64,000 nt of DNA from Saliniramus sp050485405 (GTDB lineage: Bacteria; Pseudomonadota; Alphaproteobacteria; Rhizobiales; Beijerinckiaceae). Positions 16,340 through 25,192 of the stretch are shown here, piece by piece; the stretch's first letter is position 1; every line of letters starts with the position of its first letter. Both the position numbers and the translations under genes were made by a program. The stretch covers positions 14,508-78,507 of the forward strand of contig JBJHBI010000012.1 in NCBI GenBank assembly GCA_050485405.1, in the 5' to 3' direction. A model generated the notes under the pieces. The model was not told where the DNA came from. It saw only the letters and a list, made by a program, of their open reading frames with translations, and did no database searches.

Positions 16340-18025
16340 ATGACCGATCCGCGCCACAACATCCGCGACGTCTTCCCCCCGACCGGCCTTGAAATCAGCG
16401 CGAAGAGCTGGCTCACCGAAGCCCCCCTGCGGATGCTGATGAACAACCTGCATCCCGATGTGGCCGAGAACCCGCACGAGCTCGTCGTCTATGGCGGGAT
16501 CGGGCGCGCGGCCCGCACCTGGGAGGATTTCGACGCGATCGTCGCCGCCCTGCGCCGACTCGACGACGATCAGACTCTCCTCGTGCAATCGGGCAAGCCG
16601 GTGGGGGTGTTTCGCACCCATGCGGATGCGCCGCGCGTGCTGATCGCCAATTCGAACCTCGTGCCGCATTGGGCGACCTGGGCGCATTTCAACGAGCTCG
16701 ACCGCAAGGGGCTGGCCATGTACGGCCAGATGACGGCGGGGTCGTGGATCTATATCGGCACGCAGGGCATCGTGCAGGGCACCTACGAGACCTTCGCCGA
16801 GGCCGGGCGCCAGCATTACGGCGGTGATCTGAAGGGCCGCTGGATCCTCACAGCCGGGCTCGGCGGCATGGGTGGCGCGCAGCCGCTCGCCGCCGTGATG
16901 GCGGGGGCCTGCTGCCTCGCCGTGGAATGCGACGAGACCCGCGCGGATTTCCGCATCCGCACCCGCTATTGCGACGAGAAGACCCACGATCTCGACGAGG
17001 CGCTTTCGATGATCGCGCGGTGGACGAAGGCCGGCGAGGCGAAATCCGTGGCGCTGATCGGCAATGCGGCGGAGATCTTCCCCGAGCTCGTGCGCCGCAT
17101 GCGCGATGGCGGTCCGCGCCCGGACATGGTCACCGACCAGACCTCCGCGCATGATCCGATCCACGGCTATCTCCCGATCGGCTGGAGCGTCGCCGACTGG
17201 CGCGCGAAGCAGGAGAGCGATCCGGCTGCGGTCGAGGCGGCGGCGCGCGCGAGCATGAAGGCGCATGTCGCGGCCATGGTCGATTTCTGGAACGAGGGCG
17301 TGCCGACCCTCGATTACGGCAACAATATCCGCCAGGTCGCCAAGGAAGAGGGCCTGGAAAACGCCTTCGCCTTCCCCGGTTTCGTGCCGGCCTACATCCG
17401 TCCGCTCTTCTGCCGGGGCGTCGGCCCCTTCCGCTGGTGCGCGCTCTCGGGCGATCCGGAGGATATCTACAAAACCGATGCGAAGATGAAGGAGCTCTTC
17501 CCGGAGAACGAGCATCTGCATCGCTGGCTCGACATGGCCCGCGAGCGCATCGCCTTCCAGGGACTGCCGGCGCGGATCATGTGGATCGGGCTCGGCGACC
17601 GGCATCGGGCCGGGCTCGCCATCAACGAAATGGTGCGCAGCGGCGAATTGAAGGCGCCGGTGGTGATCGGGCGCGACCACCTCGATTCCGGCTCGGTCGC
17701 CTCGCCCAACCGCGAAACGGAGGCGATGCTGGACGGCTCGGATGCGGTGAGCGACTGGCCGCTCCTCAACGCGCTGCTCAACTGCGCCTCGGGCGCGACC
17801 TGGGTCAGCCTGCATCACGGCGGTGGTGTCGGCATGGGCTTCAGCCAGCATTCGGGCATGGTGATCTGCTGCGACGGCTCCCACGACGCCGACCGGCGCA
17901 TCGCCAACGTGCTCTGGAACGACCCCGCCACCGGCGTCATGCGCCACGCCGATGCGGGCTACGAGATCGCGCGCGACTGCGCCCGCGAGCACGGGCTCGA
18001 TCTGCCCGGAATCCTGAAGGACTGA
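16340..18025 (+). CDS. hutU: Urocanate hydratase HutU
   Basis: 561 residues, standard length. It hydrates urocanate to imidazolonepropionate using tightly bound NAD as an electrophile. The NAD-binding glycine-rich segment AGLGGMGGAQPLA is near residue 175, and the conserved catalytic-region Cys is in RPLFCRGVGPFRWCALSG near residue 360. The C-terminus holds HHGGGVGMGFSQHSG. It follows hutH in the same direction but with its own 136-bp leader, and a TRAP transporter begins 38 bp after its stop codon. Confidence 0.97.
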   Translation: MTDPRHNIRDVFPPTGLEISAKSWLTEAPLRMLMNNLHPDVAENPHELVVYGGIGRAARTWEDFDAIVAALRRLDDDQTLLVQSGKPVGVFRTHADAPRVLIANSNLVPHWATWAHFNELDRKGLAMYGQMTAGSWIYIGTQGIVQGTYETFAEAGRQHYGGDLKGRWILTAGLGGMGGAQPLAAVMAGACCLAVECDETRADFRIRTRYCDEKTHDLDEALSMIARWTKAGEAKSVALIGNAAEIFPELVRRMRDGGPRPDMVTDQTSAHDPIHGYLPIGWSVADWRAKQESDPAAVEAAARASMKAHVAAMVDFWNEGVPTLDYGNNIRQVAKEEGLENAFAFPGFVPAYIRPLFCRGVGPFRWCALSGDPEDIYKTDAKMKELFPENEHLHRWLDMARERIAFQGLPARIMWIGLGDRHRAGLAINEMVRSGELKAPVVIGRDHLDSGSVASPNRETEAMLDGSDAVSDWPLLNALLNCASGATWVSLHHGGGVGMGFSQHSGMVICCDGSHDADRRIANVLWNDPATGVMRHADAGYEIARDCAREHGLDLPGILKD

Positions 18026-18063
18026 CTTCGCCCCCACGAACCGAACAACCAGAGGAGAACACA

Positions 18064-19173
18064 ATGGAAAGAAGAACTTTTCTCAAGACAGCCGTGGCCG
18101 GCGCCGCCGGCGTCGCGACCGCTTCGACCCTCGCCGCCCCGGCCATCGCGCAGGACGTGATCCGCTGGCGCATGGTCTCGGCCTGGCCGCGCAACCTGCC
18201 CGGTCCGGGCGTCGCGGCGCAGATGATGGCCGACCGCATCGTCACCCTCTCGGGCGGGCGCATCGAGATCGAATTCTTCGCCGCCGGTGAAATCGTGCCC
18301 GGGCCGGGCGTGTTCGACGCCGTGGCGGAAGGCACCGCCGACATCTTCCACGCGGTGCCGGCCTATTGGGGCTCGAAATCGCAGGGCATCCTGCTCTTCG
18401 GCAGCCAGCCGCTCGGGCTCAACGCGATCGAGCAGCACGGCTGGATGCTGCATGGCGGCGGGCAGGCGCTCTATGACGAGATGTATGCGCGCTTCAATCT
18501 GAAGCCGTTCCTGTGCGGCAATTCCGGGCCGCAATGGGCGGGCTGGTTCCGCAACGAGATCAACAGCGTCGACGATCTGCGCGGTCTGCGCTACCGCACC
18601 ACGGGCATCAATTCCATCGTGATGTCGAAGCTCGGCGCAGCCGTCGAGGCGATGTCCGGCCCGGCCATGTTCCAGGCGCTGCAATCGGGCGCGCTCGATG
18701 CCGGCGAGTTCATCGGCCCCTGGACCGATTCGACGCTCGGCTTCCAGCAGGTCGCGGATTACTACTACGACAACGGCGTCGGCGAGCCTTCGTCGGCGGA
18801 GGAGATCGCGGTCAATCTCGACAGCTGGAACAGCCTGCCGGACGATCTCAAGCAGGTCGTCGAATTCGCCGCCGAGAGCCTCTACAACCCGGTCCTGACC
18901 GAGTACAACACCAACCACGCCAAGGCCCTGCGCGAGCTCGTCGCCGGCGGCACCCAGGTGCGGGAATGGCCGGAGGAGATCATCATCGCCATGGGCAACG
19001 CGATGGGCGAGGTGATGGACGAGATGCTCGCCGACGAGGACGAACTCGTGCGCCGCATCACCGAGAGCTTCCTCGACTATCGTGAGCTGATGGTGGAATA
19101 CATGGTCCATTCCGAGACCGCGCAGCTCGCCGCGCGCAATCTCGATTTCGACTATGGCGGTGGCGACCGCTGA
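18064..19173 (+). CDS. TRAP transporter substrate-binding protein, TakP-like (DctP family)
   Basis: 369 residues. The N-terminus ERRTFLK followed by a hydrophobic stretch and APAIAQ fits a Tat-type export signal with cleavage after AIA or AIAQ; the protein acts in the periplasm. The mature part resembles the 2-oxoacid-binding TakP branch: GWFRNEINSVDDLRGLRYR (containing the arginine expected to hold a substrate carboxylate) and AGEFIGPWTDSTLGFQQVADYYY. AGAGGAG lies before the ATG. It starts 38 bp after hutU on the same strand, so uptake of a histidine-pathway carboxylate such as urocanate is a reasonable inference; a 2-oxoacid is the alternative. Confidence 0.88.
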   Translation: MERRTFLKTAVAGAAGVATASTLAAPAIAQDVIRWRMVSAWPRNLPGPGVAAQMMADRIVTLSGGRIEIEFFAAGEIVPGPGVFDAVAEGTADIFHAVPAYWGSKSQGILLFGSQPLGLNAIEQHGWMLHGGGQALYDEMYARFNLKPFLCGNSGPQWAGWFRNEINSVDDLRGLRYRTTGINSIVMSKLGAAVEAMSGPAMFQALQSGALDAGEFIGPWTDSTLGFQQVADYYYDNGVGEPSSAEEIAVNLDSWNSLPDDLKQVVEFAAESLYNPVLTEYNTNHAKALRELVAGGTQVREWPEEIIIAMGNAMGEVMDEMLADEDELVRRITESFLDYRELMVEYMVHSETAQLAARNLDFDYGGGDR

Positions 19174-19234
19174 CGATACGACCGGCGGGTGCCTCGTCGC
19201 ACCCGCCGCCTTTCCGACGAGGCGGAGACGAGAG

Positions 19235-19744
19235 ATGGCGCGTGTCGCCGATGCACTGGACTGGATCAACCGGATCGTCGGCAATGTCGTGATGTGGTTC
19301 GCCCTCGCGATGGTGCTGCTGCAATTCTCCCTCGTCATCCTGCGCTACGTCTTCGGGATCTCCTCGATCTTCGCGAGCGAGGGCGTGCTCTACCTGCATG
19401 CGGGCCTGTTCATGCTGGGAGCGGGCTACACCATGCTCTTGCAGGGCCATGTGCGCGTCGACATCTTCTACGCGCGACGCTCCCCACGCGGACAGGCGAT
19501 CGTCGACATATTCGGCCATCTCGCGCTTCTGGGGCCGTCCCTGATCATTCTGCTCTACTGGTCCTGGCCGATGGTGCGCCGCTCCTGGGCGATCCTCGAA
19601 GGGCCGATCTCGGTCGGCGGCATTCCCGCCTCCTTCCTGCTGAAATCACTCGTACCGGCATTCTGCGTGCTGCTGCTGATCCAGGGGGTGTCCGCCCTGA
19701 TCCGCGACCTGATCCGGCTTCGTGAGGATTCCGATGCCGCTTGA
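19235..19744 (+). CDS. TRAP transporter small permease (DctQ)
   Basis: 169 residues with four hydrophobic segments, the DctQ pattern. The second carries LRYVFGISSIFASEGVLYLH, the typical conserved region. It pairs with the large permease in the inner membrane. ATG at 19235 follows GGAG; the frame opens earlier, overlapping takP, but that leader is not family-like. It overlaps dctM by 11 bp, so translation is coupled. Confidence 0.9.
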   Translation: MARVADALDWINRIVGNVVMWFALAMVLLQFSLVILRYVFGISSIFASEGVLYLHAGLFMLGAGYTMLLQGHVRVDIFYARRSPRGQAIVDIFGHLALLGPSLIILLYWSWPMVRRSWAILEGPISVGGIPASFLLKSLVPAFCVLLLIQGVSALIRDLIRLREDSDAA

Positions 19745-21278
19745 TCTCATCATGTTCGCCGCGCTGATCGTCGTGATCCTGCTCGGCTATCCCGTCGCCT
19801 TCGCCATTGCCGGTGTCGCCACCGCCTTCGCGCTGCTGGGCTGGTGGCTCGACGCCTTCTCGATCGGCATGATGGGCGCGCTCGGCCAGCGCTTCTTCGG
19901 CATCATGACGAACCCGGTCCTGACCGCGATCCCGCTCTTCGTGCTGATGGGGGTGGTGCTGGAGAAGTCGCGCATCGCCGAGGATCTGCTCGAGACAATG
20001 GGCCGGCTGTTCGGCACCGTTCGCGGCGGGCTCGGCGTCTCGGTGATGCTGGTCGGCGCGCTGCTCGCCGCCTCCACCGGGATCGTCGGTGCGACCGTCG
20101 TGGCGATGGGGCTGATCGCGCTGCCGGCCATGCTGCGCAACGGCTACAATCCGCGTCTCGCCGCCGGATCGGTCTGCACCGCGGGCACGCTCGGCCAGAT
20201 CATCCCGCCCTCGACGCTGCTGATCATCCTCGCCGAGGTGATGTCCTCCGCCTTCCAGCAGGCGCAATTCGCCATGGGTCGCTTCACCGTGGAGACCATC
20301 TCGGTCGGCCAGACCTTTGCCGCAGCTTTGGTGCCCGGCCTGATGATGGTGGGGATCTACATTCTCTACATTCTGGGGCGCGCCTTCCTCGTGCCGGGCG
20401 ACGCACCTGCGATGCAGCGCCCGGAAAAGCCTGTCGCCACCGCCGAGATCCTCGGCGCCGTCGCACCGCCGATCCTTCTGATCATCGCTGTGCTGGGGGC
20501 GATCCTCGGCGGCATCGCCTCGCCCAACGAGGCGGCGAGCGTGGGGGCGGTCGGGGCGATCCTGCTCGCGGGCTACAAGCAGGGCGCGCCGCGCTGGCTG
20601 ATCCTGACCGGCGCGCTCGCACTCGGCCTGCTCGCGGTCGCCGCCGGCATGCATCCGGTGCGTTTGCAGCGCTCTGATGCCGGGGCGTTCGAATTCACGC
20701 TCGGTGCGCTCTATGCGGCGCTCGCGCTCGTGGGCGTCATCGCGGTGGCGAGCGCCCTGCACACGCTGTTTCGCCGGCAGGTCGTGGTGCCGGCCATGCG
20801 CCAGACGCTGGTCGTGACCGCGATGATCTTCGCCACGATCCTGATGGCCTCGTTCTTCAGCCTCGTCTTCGTCGGGCTGGGGGGCGAGCACCGGGTCGCG
20901 GCGATCCTCGACGCGCTGCCGGGCGGGCCGACGGGTGCGCTAATCTTCGCCATGCTGTTCGTCTTCGTGCTCGGCTTCTTTCTCGATTTCGTGGAAATCT
21001 CGGTGATCCTACTGCCGCTCCTGATCCCGCCGCTGATCCTGATGGGGCATGATCCGATCTGGCTCGCGGTGCTGATCGCGATCAACCTGCAGACCTCGTT
21101 CCTCACCCCGCCCTTCGGATTCTCGCTGTTCTATCTGCGCGGCGCCGCGCCGAAGGAGGTGACGACGGGGATGATCTATCAGGGCGTCGTTCCCTTCATC
21201 CTCCTCCAGGCCTTCACCATCCTGCTGATCTGGCTCGCACCGCCGGTCGCGACATGGCTGCCGCGCGCCTTGTTCTGA
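19734..21278 (+). CDS. TRAP transporter large permease (DctM), long form
   Basis: 514 residues, about 80-90 longer than a typical DctM (around 425). It has more than a dozen hydrophobic segments and the sodium-symporter-like core, including GIVGATVVAMGLIALPAML and FLTPPFGFSLFYLRG near the end. The extra length falls around residues 280-370, where additional hydrophobic segments surround a polar stretch (HPVRLQRSDAGAF). Long DctM proteins commonly pair with TakP-type binding proteins. ATG at 19734 is preceded by GAGGA; overlaps dctQ by 11 bp. Confidence 0.9.
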   Translation: MPLDLIMFAALIVVILLGYPVAFAIAGVATAFALLGWWLDAFSIGMMGALGQRFFGIMTNPVLTAIPLFVLMGVVLEKSRIAEDLLETMGRLFGTVRGGLGVSVMLVGALLAASTGIVGATVVAMGLIALPAMLRNGYNPRLAAGSVCTAGTLGQIIPPSTLLIILAEVMSSAFQQAQFAMGRFTVETISVGQTFAAALVPGLMMVGIYILYILGRAFLVPGDAPAMQRPEKPVATAEILGAVAPPILLIIAVLGAILGGIASPNEAASVGAVGAILLAGYKQGAPRWLILTGALALGLLAVAAGMHPVRLQRSDAGAFEFTLGALYAALALVGVIAVASALHTLFRRQVVVPAMRQTLVVTAMIFATILMASFFSLVFVGLGGEHRVAAILDALPGGPTGALIFAMLFVFVLGFFLDFVEISVILLPLLIPPLILMGHDPIWLAVLIAINLQTSFLTPPFGFSLFYLRGAAPKEVTTGMIYQGVVPFILLQAFTILLIWLAPPVATWLPRALF

Positions 21279-21312
21279 CGCCACGACGCGCATCGATGCC
21301 GGCGATCGCCGA

Positions 21313-22080
21313 TCAGCTTCCGGAACGGCGCAGGACGCGATAGGCGTAACCGTAGCGCGCGGCGAAGCCGAGGCTGCGATAGAGCGAGATCGCGGGCGTG
21401 TTCGTCTCGAGCACCTGGAGATAGGCGGCCTTCGCCCCACGGCGCGCCGCCTCCGCGAGCATCCCCGATACGAGCCGGCGACCGAGGCCGCGCCCGCGCA
21501 GGCGCTCGTCGATCAGGATGTCGAACAGCCCGACATGGCCGCGCTCGATCACCGCGAGCCCGTAGCCACAAGGCGCACCATCCTCAACGAGCGTGGCGTA
21601 GAACGCTTCGACGCGGATCGCCGCGAGCATGGTGGTGAGGGTGGGGCGAATGCCGGTGCCGTGGCGGTTGCCGGCGACGAATCCGGCGAGCCAGGTTTCG
21701 TCGGGCTGCGCCGCGAAGCGCAGAGCGCGATCATCGGGCGCCGACAACTCGTGCCCGGGATCGGGCCGGACCATGATCGCGGTCGGCTCGATCCGGGCGT
21801 AGCCGCGCGCATCGAGCCAGGCATCGTCGGCGGGCGTCGCGAAGGGGTTCAGGCGAAAGATCGGCGACTGGCCGTTACGGCGATAGAGATCCTCGATCGC
21901 CGGCCCGACCCGCTCCAGCGGCGCCGCGCCCGCCGGCAGCGCACAGGCGGAATTCGCGCGTTTGGTATAGCCATCGGCAAAACGCAGGAGCCAGCCGTCG
22001 ACGATGAGGCTCTGAAGGGCCGGCCAGGCGTTGAGCGCGCGCTCTTCGAGACCCGCCGCCTCGGATTGGTCCGCGCTCAC
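21313..22080 (-). CDS. GNAT-family N-acetyltransferase
   Basis: 255 residues. The C-terminal half is a clear GNAT fold: the acetyl-CoA-binding motif LRGRGLGRRLVSGML near residue 200 followed by AYLQVLETNTPAISLYRSLGFAARYGYAYR. The N-terminal half (about 120 residues) is a divergent domain, as in tandem GNAT proteins. The acceptor is unknown. Its start overlaps the stop of the cupin gene by 4 bp (ATGA), so the two are co-translated. Confidence 0.87.
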   Translation of the reverse strand: MSADQSEAAGLEERALNAWPALQSLIVDGWLLRFADGYTKRANSACALPAGAAPLERVGPAIEDLYRRNGQSPIFRLNPFATPADDAWLDARGYARIEPTAIMVRPDPGHELSAPDDRALRFAAQPDETWLAGFVAGNRHGTGIRPTLTTMLAAIRVEAFYATLVEDGAPCGYGLAVIERGHVGLFDILIDERLRGRGLGRRLVSGMLAEAARRGAKAAYLQVLETNTPAISLYRSLGFAARYGYAYRVLRRSGS

Positions 22081-22535
22081 GCCCCGCCCCGGGGCACCGG
22101 CCTCCAGTCCGGCGGGGCCATCTCGAAACCGGCGAAGTCGAAGCCGGGCGCCACGGTGCAGCCGACGAGCGTCCAGGCGCCGAGCGAGGTCGCCGTCTGC
22201 CAGTGATGGGCGGGTACGATGATCTGCGGCTCCTGGCCGTGCACCAGATCGGGGCCCAGATGGCGCGCCTGCGCATCATGGCCGTTCGGCGAGATGGTGA
22301 TCACCATCGGTGCGCCGGCATGGTAGTGCCAGATCTCCGTGGCATCGACGCGATGCCATTCGGAGACCTCGCCCAGCCCGAGCAGATAATAGATCGCCGT
22401 GGAGACCGCGCGTCCGCCGGCATCGGTCGCAGGATCGCGGAAGGTCTCGCGAAAATAGCCGCCCTCCGGATGGGGTTTCAGATCGAGGCGCCTGATCACC
22501 TCCTCCGCCGTGAGCCCGCCGATGGCATGCGCCAT
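22077..22535 (-). CDS. Cupin domain protein, DUF985 family
   Basis: 152 residues. The family signature PHPEGGYFRETFRD is near residue 22, followed by STAIYYLLG and the cupin motif WHRVDATEIWHYHAGAPM. The second cupin motif is ILVPAHHW-like (IIVPAHHWQTATSLG). A small sugar-epimerase-like cupin with no settled function. It sits between gloB (3 bp upstream) and the GNAT gene (4-bp overlap) in a tight three-gene operon. Confidence 0.9.
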   Translation of the reverse strand: MAHAIGGLTAEEVIRRLDLKPHPEGGYFRETFRDPATDAGGRAVSTAIYYLLGLGEVSEWHRVDATEIWHYHAGAPMVITISPNGHDAQARHLGPDLVHGQEPQIIVPAHHWQTATSLGAWTLVGCTVAPGFDFAGFEMAPPDWRPVPRGGA

Positions 22536-22538
22536 TGC

Positions 22539-23306
22539 CTATCCCCTGTTCTTCCATTCTCTCAGGGCGCGGAATACCGCGTCCGGCGCGCCGCTGGCAA
22601 TACCGACCGCATCGGCCACCGCCGGTTCATGCGCACGCAGGAACGGATTGGTCGCCTTCTCCTCGGCGAGGGTGGTCATGCCGAACAGGTCCTTGGCCTC
22701 GGCTCGCGCCTGCGCCTCCCGCAGGCGATCGGCGAGAGCGGCATTGCCCGGCTCGACCTTCTGCGCGAAACGCGCATTCGCGAGGGTGTAATCGTGGCCG
22801 ACGATCGCGACCGTCTCGTCCGGCAGCTCCCGGATGCGCTCAAGCGCGCGAAACAGCGCATCGTAATCGCCGCCGAAGACGCGCCCGCAGCCCATCACGA
22901 AGAGTACGTCGCCGGCGAGCAGCAGATGATCGGTGGCGAAATGATAGACGATGTGATCGGCGCAATGCCCCGGAGTCTCCCAGATCGTCGCCGCCATCTC
23001 GCCGACGCAGACGCTGTCGCCCTCGCGCACGATCGTATCGGCCATCTCGGCGACGTCACCGGCGGAAGCGGGCGCGACGATGCGGCAGCCGGTGCGGGCC
23101 TTGAGCGCCTCGAGCCCCTGCACGTGATCCCAGTGACTATGCGTCACGAGGCAATCGGTGAGTTCCCAGCCGGTCTCGCTCAGAGCGGCGGCGATGGCCG
23201 CCTCGTCGGGGGCGTCGACACTCGCGCAGGCGCCGCTCGCCGGATCGCGGATCAGCGCGCCGATATTGTCTTCGAGACAGCGGAAGTGGTGGATCTGTGC
23301 GGCCAT
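22539..23306 (-). CDS. gloB: Hydroxyacylglutathione hydrolase (glyoxalase II)
   Basis: 255 residues of the metallo-beta-lactamase fold, the length of bacterial GloB. Metal-binding residues are in THSHWDHVQG (about residues 55-64), TPGHCADH (near 112), LLAGDVLF (near 132) and GHDYTLANARF (near 172). The C-terminal domain FGMTTLAEEKATNPFLR is specific to glyoxalase II. It hydrolyses S-lactoylglutathione to lactate and glutathione. First gene of the gloB-cupin-GNAT operon, divergent from mtnP. Confidence 0.95.
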   Translation of the reverse strand: MAAQIHHFRCLEDNIGALIRDPASGACASVDAPDEAAIAAALSETGWELTDCLVTHSHWDHVQGLEALKARTGCRIVAPASAGDVAEMADTIVREGDSVCVGEMAATIWETPGHCADHIVYHFATDHLLLAGDVLFVMGCGRVFGGDYDALFRALERIRELPDETVAIVGHDYTLANARFAQKVEPGNAALADRLREAQARAEAKDLFGMTTLAEEKATNPFLRAHEPAVADAVGIASGAPDAVFRALREWKNRG

Positions 23307-23422
23307 GATGTCCTCCCTTCACATCTTCGAGGGATGCGCGTTTTTGTGTCCTGATTCTCTCGCAAGCATCGCCCCGCGTCCAGTGCAATTGGAAATAGCG
23401 CTTCAGGCGCAAGGCGCCACTG

Positions 23423-23438
23423 TGGCACCGGCCTTGCG
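23423..23438 (+). promoter_or_regulatory. Sigma-54-like -24/-12 motif before mtnP
   Basis: TGGCACCGGCCTTGCG matches TGGCAC-N5-TTGC exactly, with G rather than A/T after the -12 element. It lies about 56 bp before the mtnP ATG in the 187-bp gloB/mtnP gap. A nearby GGCGCAAGGCGCC dyad-like stretch (about 23407-23419) is also present. Functional status is not known. Confidence 0.4.
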
Positions 23439-23493
23439 AAACCGGGCATTTACAGGCAAATGAAGGCATTCCACGCAGCGAGGGAGAGCGGTG

Positions 23494-24369
<876 letters not shown>

Positions 24370-24413
24370 ACCCGCCCGTCCCGAGACCGACAATCCGCGA
24401 GAGAGGAAGCGAT

Positions 24414-24959
24414 ATGGATCAAAGCTTCGAAGCCGCCCTGAAGAATTCCGTGCGCACCATTCCCGATTACCCCAAGCCCGGGATCATGTTTCGCGACATC
24501 ACCACCCTGCTCGGCGATGCCGGCGCCTTCCGGCGCGCCGTGGATGCGCTCGTGCACCCCTATGTCGGCGGCAAGGTCGACAAGATCGCCGGGATCGAGG
24601 CGCGCGGCTTCATCCTTGGCGGCGCCGTGGCGCACCAGCTCTCGGCCGGCTTCGTGCCGATCCGCAAGAAGGGCAAGCTGCCCCACCGCACGGTGAGCGT
24701 GGCCTATGCCCTCGAATACGGCACCGACGAGATCGAAATGCATGCCGATGCGCTGGTTGCCGGCGAGAAGGTGGTGCTCGTCGACGATCTCGTCGCCACT
24801 GGCGGCACGGCGGAAGCGGCGGTGAAGCTCCTGCGCGGTCTCGGCGCGGAGATCGTCGCGGCCTGCTTCATCATCGATCTGCCGGATCTGGGCGGCGCGG
24901 AGCGGCTGCGGGCAATGGATGTCGAGGTGCGCACGCTCATCTCCTACGAGGGGCATTGA
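24414..24959 (+). CDS. apt: Adenine phosphoribosyltransferase
   Basis: 181 residues. It converts adenine and PRPP to AMP. The PRPP-binding motif VVLVDDLVATGGTAEAAVKLL is near residues 120-140; IPDYPKPGIMFRDITTLL and EARGFILGGAVA are standard Apt segments. AGAGGAAG precedes the ATG. In operon with mtnP for salvage of methylthioadenosine from polyamine and homoserine-lactone metabolism. Confidence 0.97.
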   Translation: MDQSFEAALKNSVRTIPDYPKPGIMFRDITTLLGDAGAFRRAVDALVHPYVGGKVDKIAGIEARGFILGGAVAHQLSAGFVPIRKKGKLPHRTVSVAYALEYGTDEIEMHADALVAGEKVVLVDDLVATGGTAEAAVKLLRGLGAEIVAACFIIDLPDLGGAERLRAMDVEVRTLISYEGH

Positions 24960-25011
24960 TCGGGGACATCGAGGCGGAGCACTTACGCAGGGTCACTTGT
25001 TGGCGGCGCTG

Positions 25012-25029
25012 ATGACGGCTTGATGACAA
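25012..25029 (-). promoter_or_regulatory. Pho-box-like direct repeat (minus orientation)
   Basis: Read on the minus strand, TTGTCATCAAGCCGTCAT has two 7-bp TGTCAT-type units with an 11-bp period, as in PhoB sites (CTGTCAT-N4-CTGTCAT). It lies about 165 bp before phoR but points away from it. Confidence 0.4.
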
Positions 25030-25059
25030 ACGTGACGATTTCCCGCAAATTGCGGGCGA

Positions 25060-25077
25060 TTGTCGTATTGCTGTCGC
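25060..25077 (+). promoter_or_regulatory. Pho-box-like direct repeat upstream of phoR
   Basis: TTGTCGTATTGCTGTCGC gives TTGTCGT and CTGTCGC with an 11-bp period, in the same orientation as phoR and about 115 bp before its start. It fits PhoB autoregulation of the phoR gene. Confidence 0.4.
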
Positions 25078-25192
25078 ATGAGCGTGTTTTCGTGAGCGTG
25101 AATATGCTTCCCGAATCACTTTCGCCCTCCGGCCTTGCATGCGCGGTCATGCACCGAGGCGGGGACAGGCAGTGACGAGGCGGGGAGCGGGA

